From NCBI RefSeq assembly GCF_000620705.1, contig NZ_KK211172.1, positions 80,377-144,376 of the forward strand: DNA of 64,000 nucleotides, in the 5' to 3' direction. Source of the stretch: Nocardioides sp. URHA0020 (GTDB lineage: Bacteria; Actinomycetota; Actinomycetes; Propionibacteriales; Nocardioidaceae). Made by a program: the position numbers and the translations under genes. Positions 63,148 through 64,000 of this stretch are shown here, piece by piece; position 1 is the stretch's first letter; each line of letters begins with the position of its first letter. The notes under the pieces were generated by a model. The model made no database searches and was not told the DNA's origin. It worked only from the letters and a program-made list of their open reading frames with translations.

Positions 63148-64000
63148 GCGTCCTCGCGATCGACGCCGGCACCACCGGCGTCACGGCCCTGGTCGTCGAG
63201 CCCGACGGCCGGATCTCGGCCCGTGGCTATCAGGAGTTCGCCCAGCACTTCCCCCGGCCGGGCTGGGTCGAGCACGCGCCGGAGGAGATCTGGCAGGCGA
63301 CGCTCGAGGCCACCCGCGACGCCCTGGCCGCCACCGACGCCAGCGCCCTGCAGGCGGTCGGCATCACCAACCAGCGCGAGACCGTGCTGCTCTGGGACCG
63401 CGAGACGCTCGGGTCACCACGCCGCGGGATCGTGTGGCAGGACCGGCGTACGGCGGAGCTGTGCAACCGGCTGCGTGGCGAGGGCCACGAGGACCGGGTG
63501 CGCGAGCTCACCGGCCTGCGGCTCGACCCCTACTTCTCCGGCACCAAGCTGATGTGGCTGGCCGAGAACGAGCCGCACACGTGGGCGCTGGTCGAGTCCG
63601 GTCGGTATGCGATCGGCACGGTCGACTCCTACCTGATCGCCCGGATGAGCCGCGGCACCTACCACGTCACCGACGTCTCCAACGCGTCCCGGACGTTGCT
63701 GCTCGACCTCGAGTCCGGCGACTGGTCCGACGAGCTGCTGGGGCTCTTCGGAGTGCCGCGCGACGCGCTGCCGGAGCTGGTCCCCAACTGGGGAGAGCTC
63801 GCGGCGACCGACCCGACGTCGTTCCTCGGGCTGTCCCTGCCGATCTCGGGGATCGCGGGCGACCAGCAGTCGGCGCTCTTCGGCCAGACCTGCTTCGACG
63901 TGGGCGACTCGAAGTGCACCTACGGCACCGGGTCGTTCGTGCTCACCAACACCGGCTCGACGATCCAGCGCTCGGACGCGCTGCTGGCCTCGGCTGCCTG
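63144..64000 (+). CDS. glpK: Glycerol kinase (5' part)
   Basis: The first 285 residues of a FGGY kinase, truncated by the window edge. VSVLAIDAGTTGVTALVVEPDG is the phosphate loop, WVEHAPEEIWQATLEATRDAL, VGITNQRETVLLWDRETL, GIVWQDRRTAELC, DPYFSGTKLMWL and GDQQSALFGQTCF are GlpK signatures. It phosphorylates glycerol to sn-glycerol-3-phosphate. GTG 63144 overlaps the DUF1028 stop. Confidence 0.93.
   Translation, partial: MSVLAIDAGTTGVTALVVEPDGRISARGYQEFAQHFPRPGWVEHAPEEIWQATLEATRDALAATDASALQAVGITNQRETVLLWDRETLGSPRRGIVWQDRRTAELCNRLRGEGHEDRVRELTGLRLDPYFSGTKLMWLAENEPHTWALVESGRYAIGTVDSYLIARMSRGTYHVTDVSNASRTLLLDLESGDWSDELLGLFGVPRDALPELVPNWGELAATDPTSFLGLSLPISGIAGDQQSALFGQTCFDVGDSKCTYGTGSFVLTNTGSTIQRSDALLASAA

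Overview
The window is very GC-rich, densely coding DNA from a high-GC Gram-positive bacterium (Actinomycetota). The evidence is a complete actinobacterial division and cell-wall (dcw) cluster without ftsA but with divIVA and sepF, frequent GTG/TTG starts, many ATGA/GTGA stop-start overlaps, many leaderless -10 boxes, and a Rv2175c-like gene beside a PASTA kinase. Gene content and repeat style fit Nocardioides or a close relative; the genus is an inference. No rRNA, tRNA, prophage, insertion sequence or CRISPR array was seen.

Layout. 1-260: 32-bp tandem repeat and a REP-like hairpin. 288-3716: Lon-N protein, YbaK deacylase, DUF3352 protein, membrane protein. 3713-29475 (minus strand): mraZ, small membrane gene, rsmH, ftsL-like, ftsI, murE, murF, mraY, murD, ftsW, murG, murC, ftsQ, ftsZ, pgeF, yggS, sepF, yggT and divIVA, continuing into a Lys/Ala-rich DksA-type protein, lspA, a RluA-family synthase, a GNAT-chorismate mutase fusion and dnaE. 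29866-34514 (plus): MoxR, DUF58 and transglutaminase operon. 34529-34803: dispersed repeats. 34840-37231 (minus): DUF3040, methyltransferase, HEPN protein behind a LexA box, membrane protein. 37291-45899: YbaK paralogue, FAD oxidoreductase, a triple 133-bp repeat, metF, polyprenyl synthase, Rv2175c-like protein, PASTA kinase, endonuclease IV, EamA transporter. 45961-54683: class I-beta DAHP synthase with a probable Tyr/Phe leader-peptide attenuator, zinc-ribbon protein, lipase-like protein, ABC-2 operon, threonine aldolase, class II DAHP synthase. 54754-64000: APC permease, fused asymmetric ABC exporter, two adjacent PPi-type phosphofructokinases, and a divergent DUF1028-glpK unit cut by the right edge.

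How the parts connect. The dcw block makes and polymerises peptidoglycan precursors (MurC-F, MraY, MurG, FtsW, FtsI) and places them at the septum (FtsZ, SepF, FtsQ, FtsL-like) or pole (DivIVA). MraZ probably autoregulates the cluster through five GTGG boxes spaced 10 bp apart. The first committed step of aromatic biosynthesis appears twice, in two unrelated enzyme classes, and a chorismate mutase domain appears fused to an acetyltransferase. The PFK pair suggests pyrophosphate-linked glycolysis.

Most striking non-coding signals: the attenuator before aroF; a two-hairpin repeat family at 39 kb and 53 kb; a perfect LexA-type operator before the HEPN gene; a nested hairpin inside the dcw operon; and a recurrent TANNNT box 6-7 nt before start codons, which also fixes many starts.
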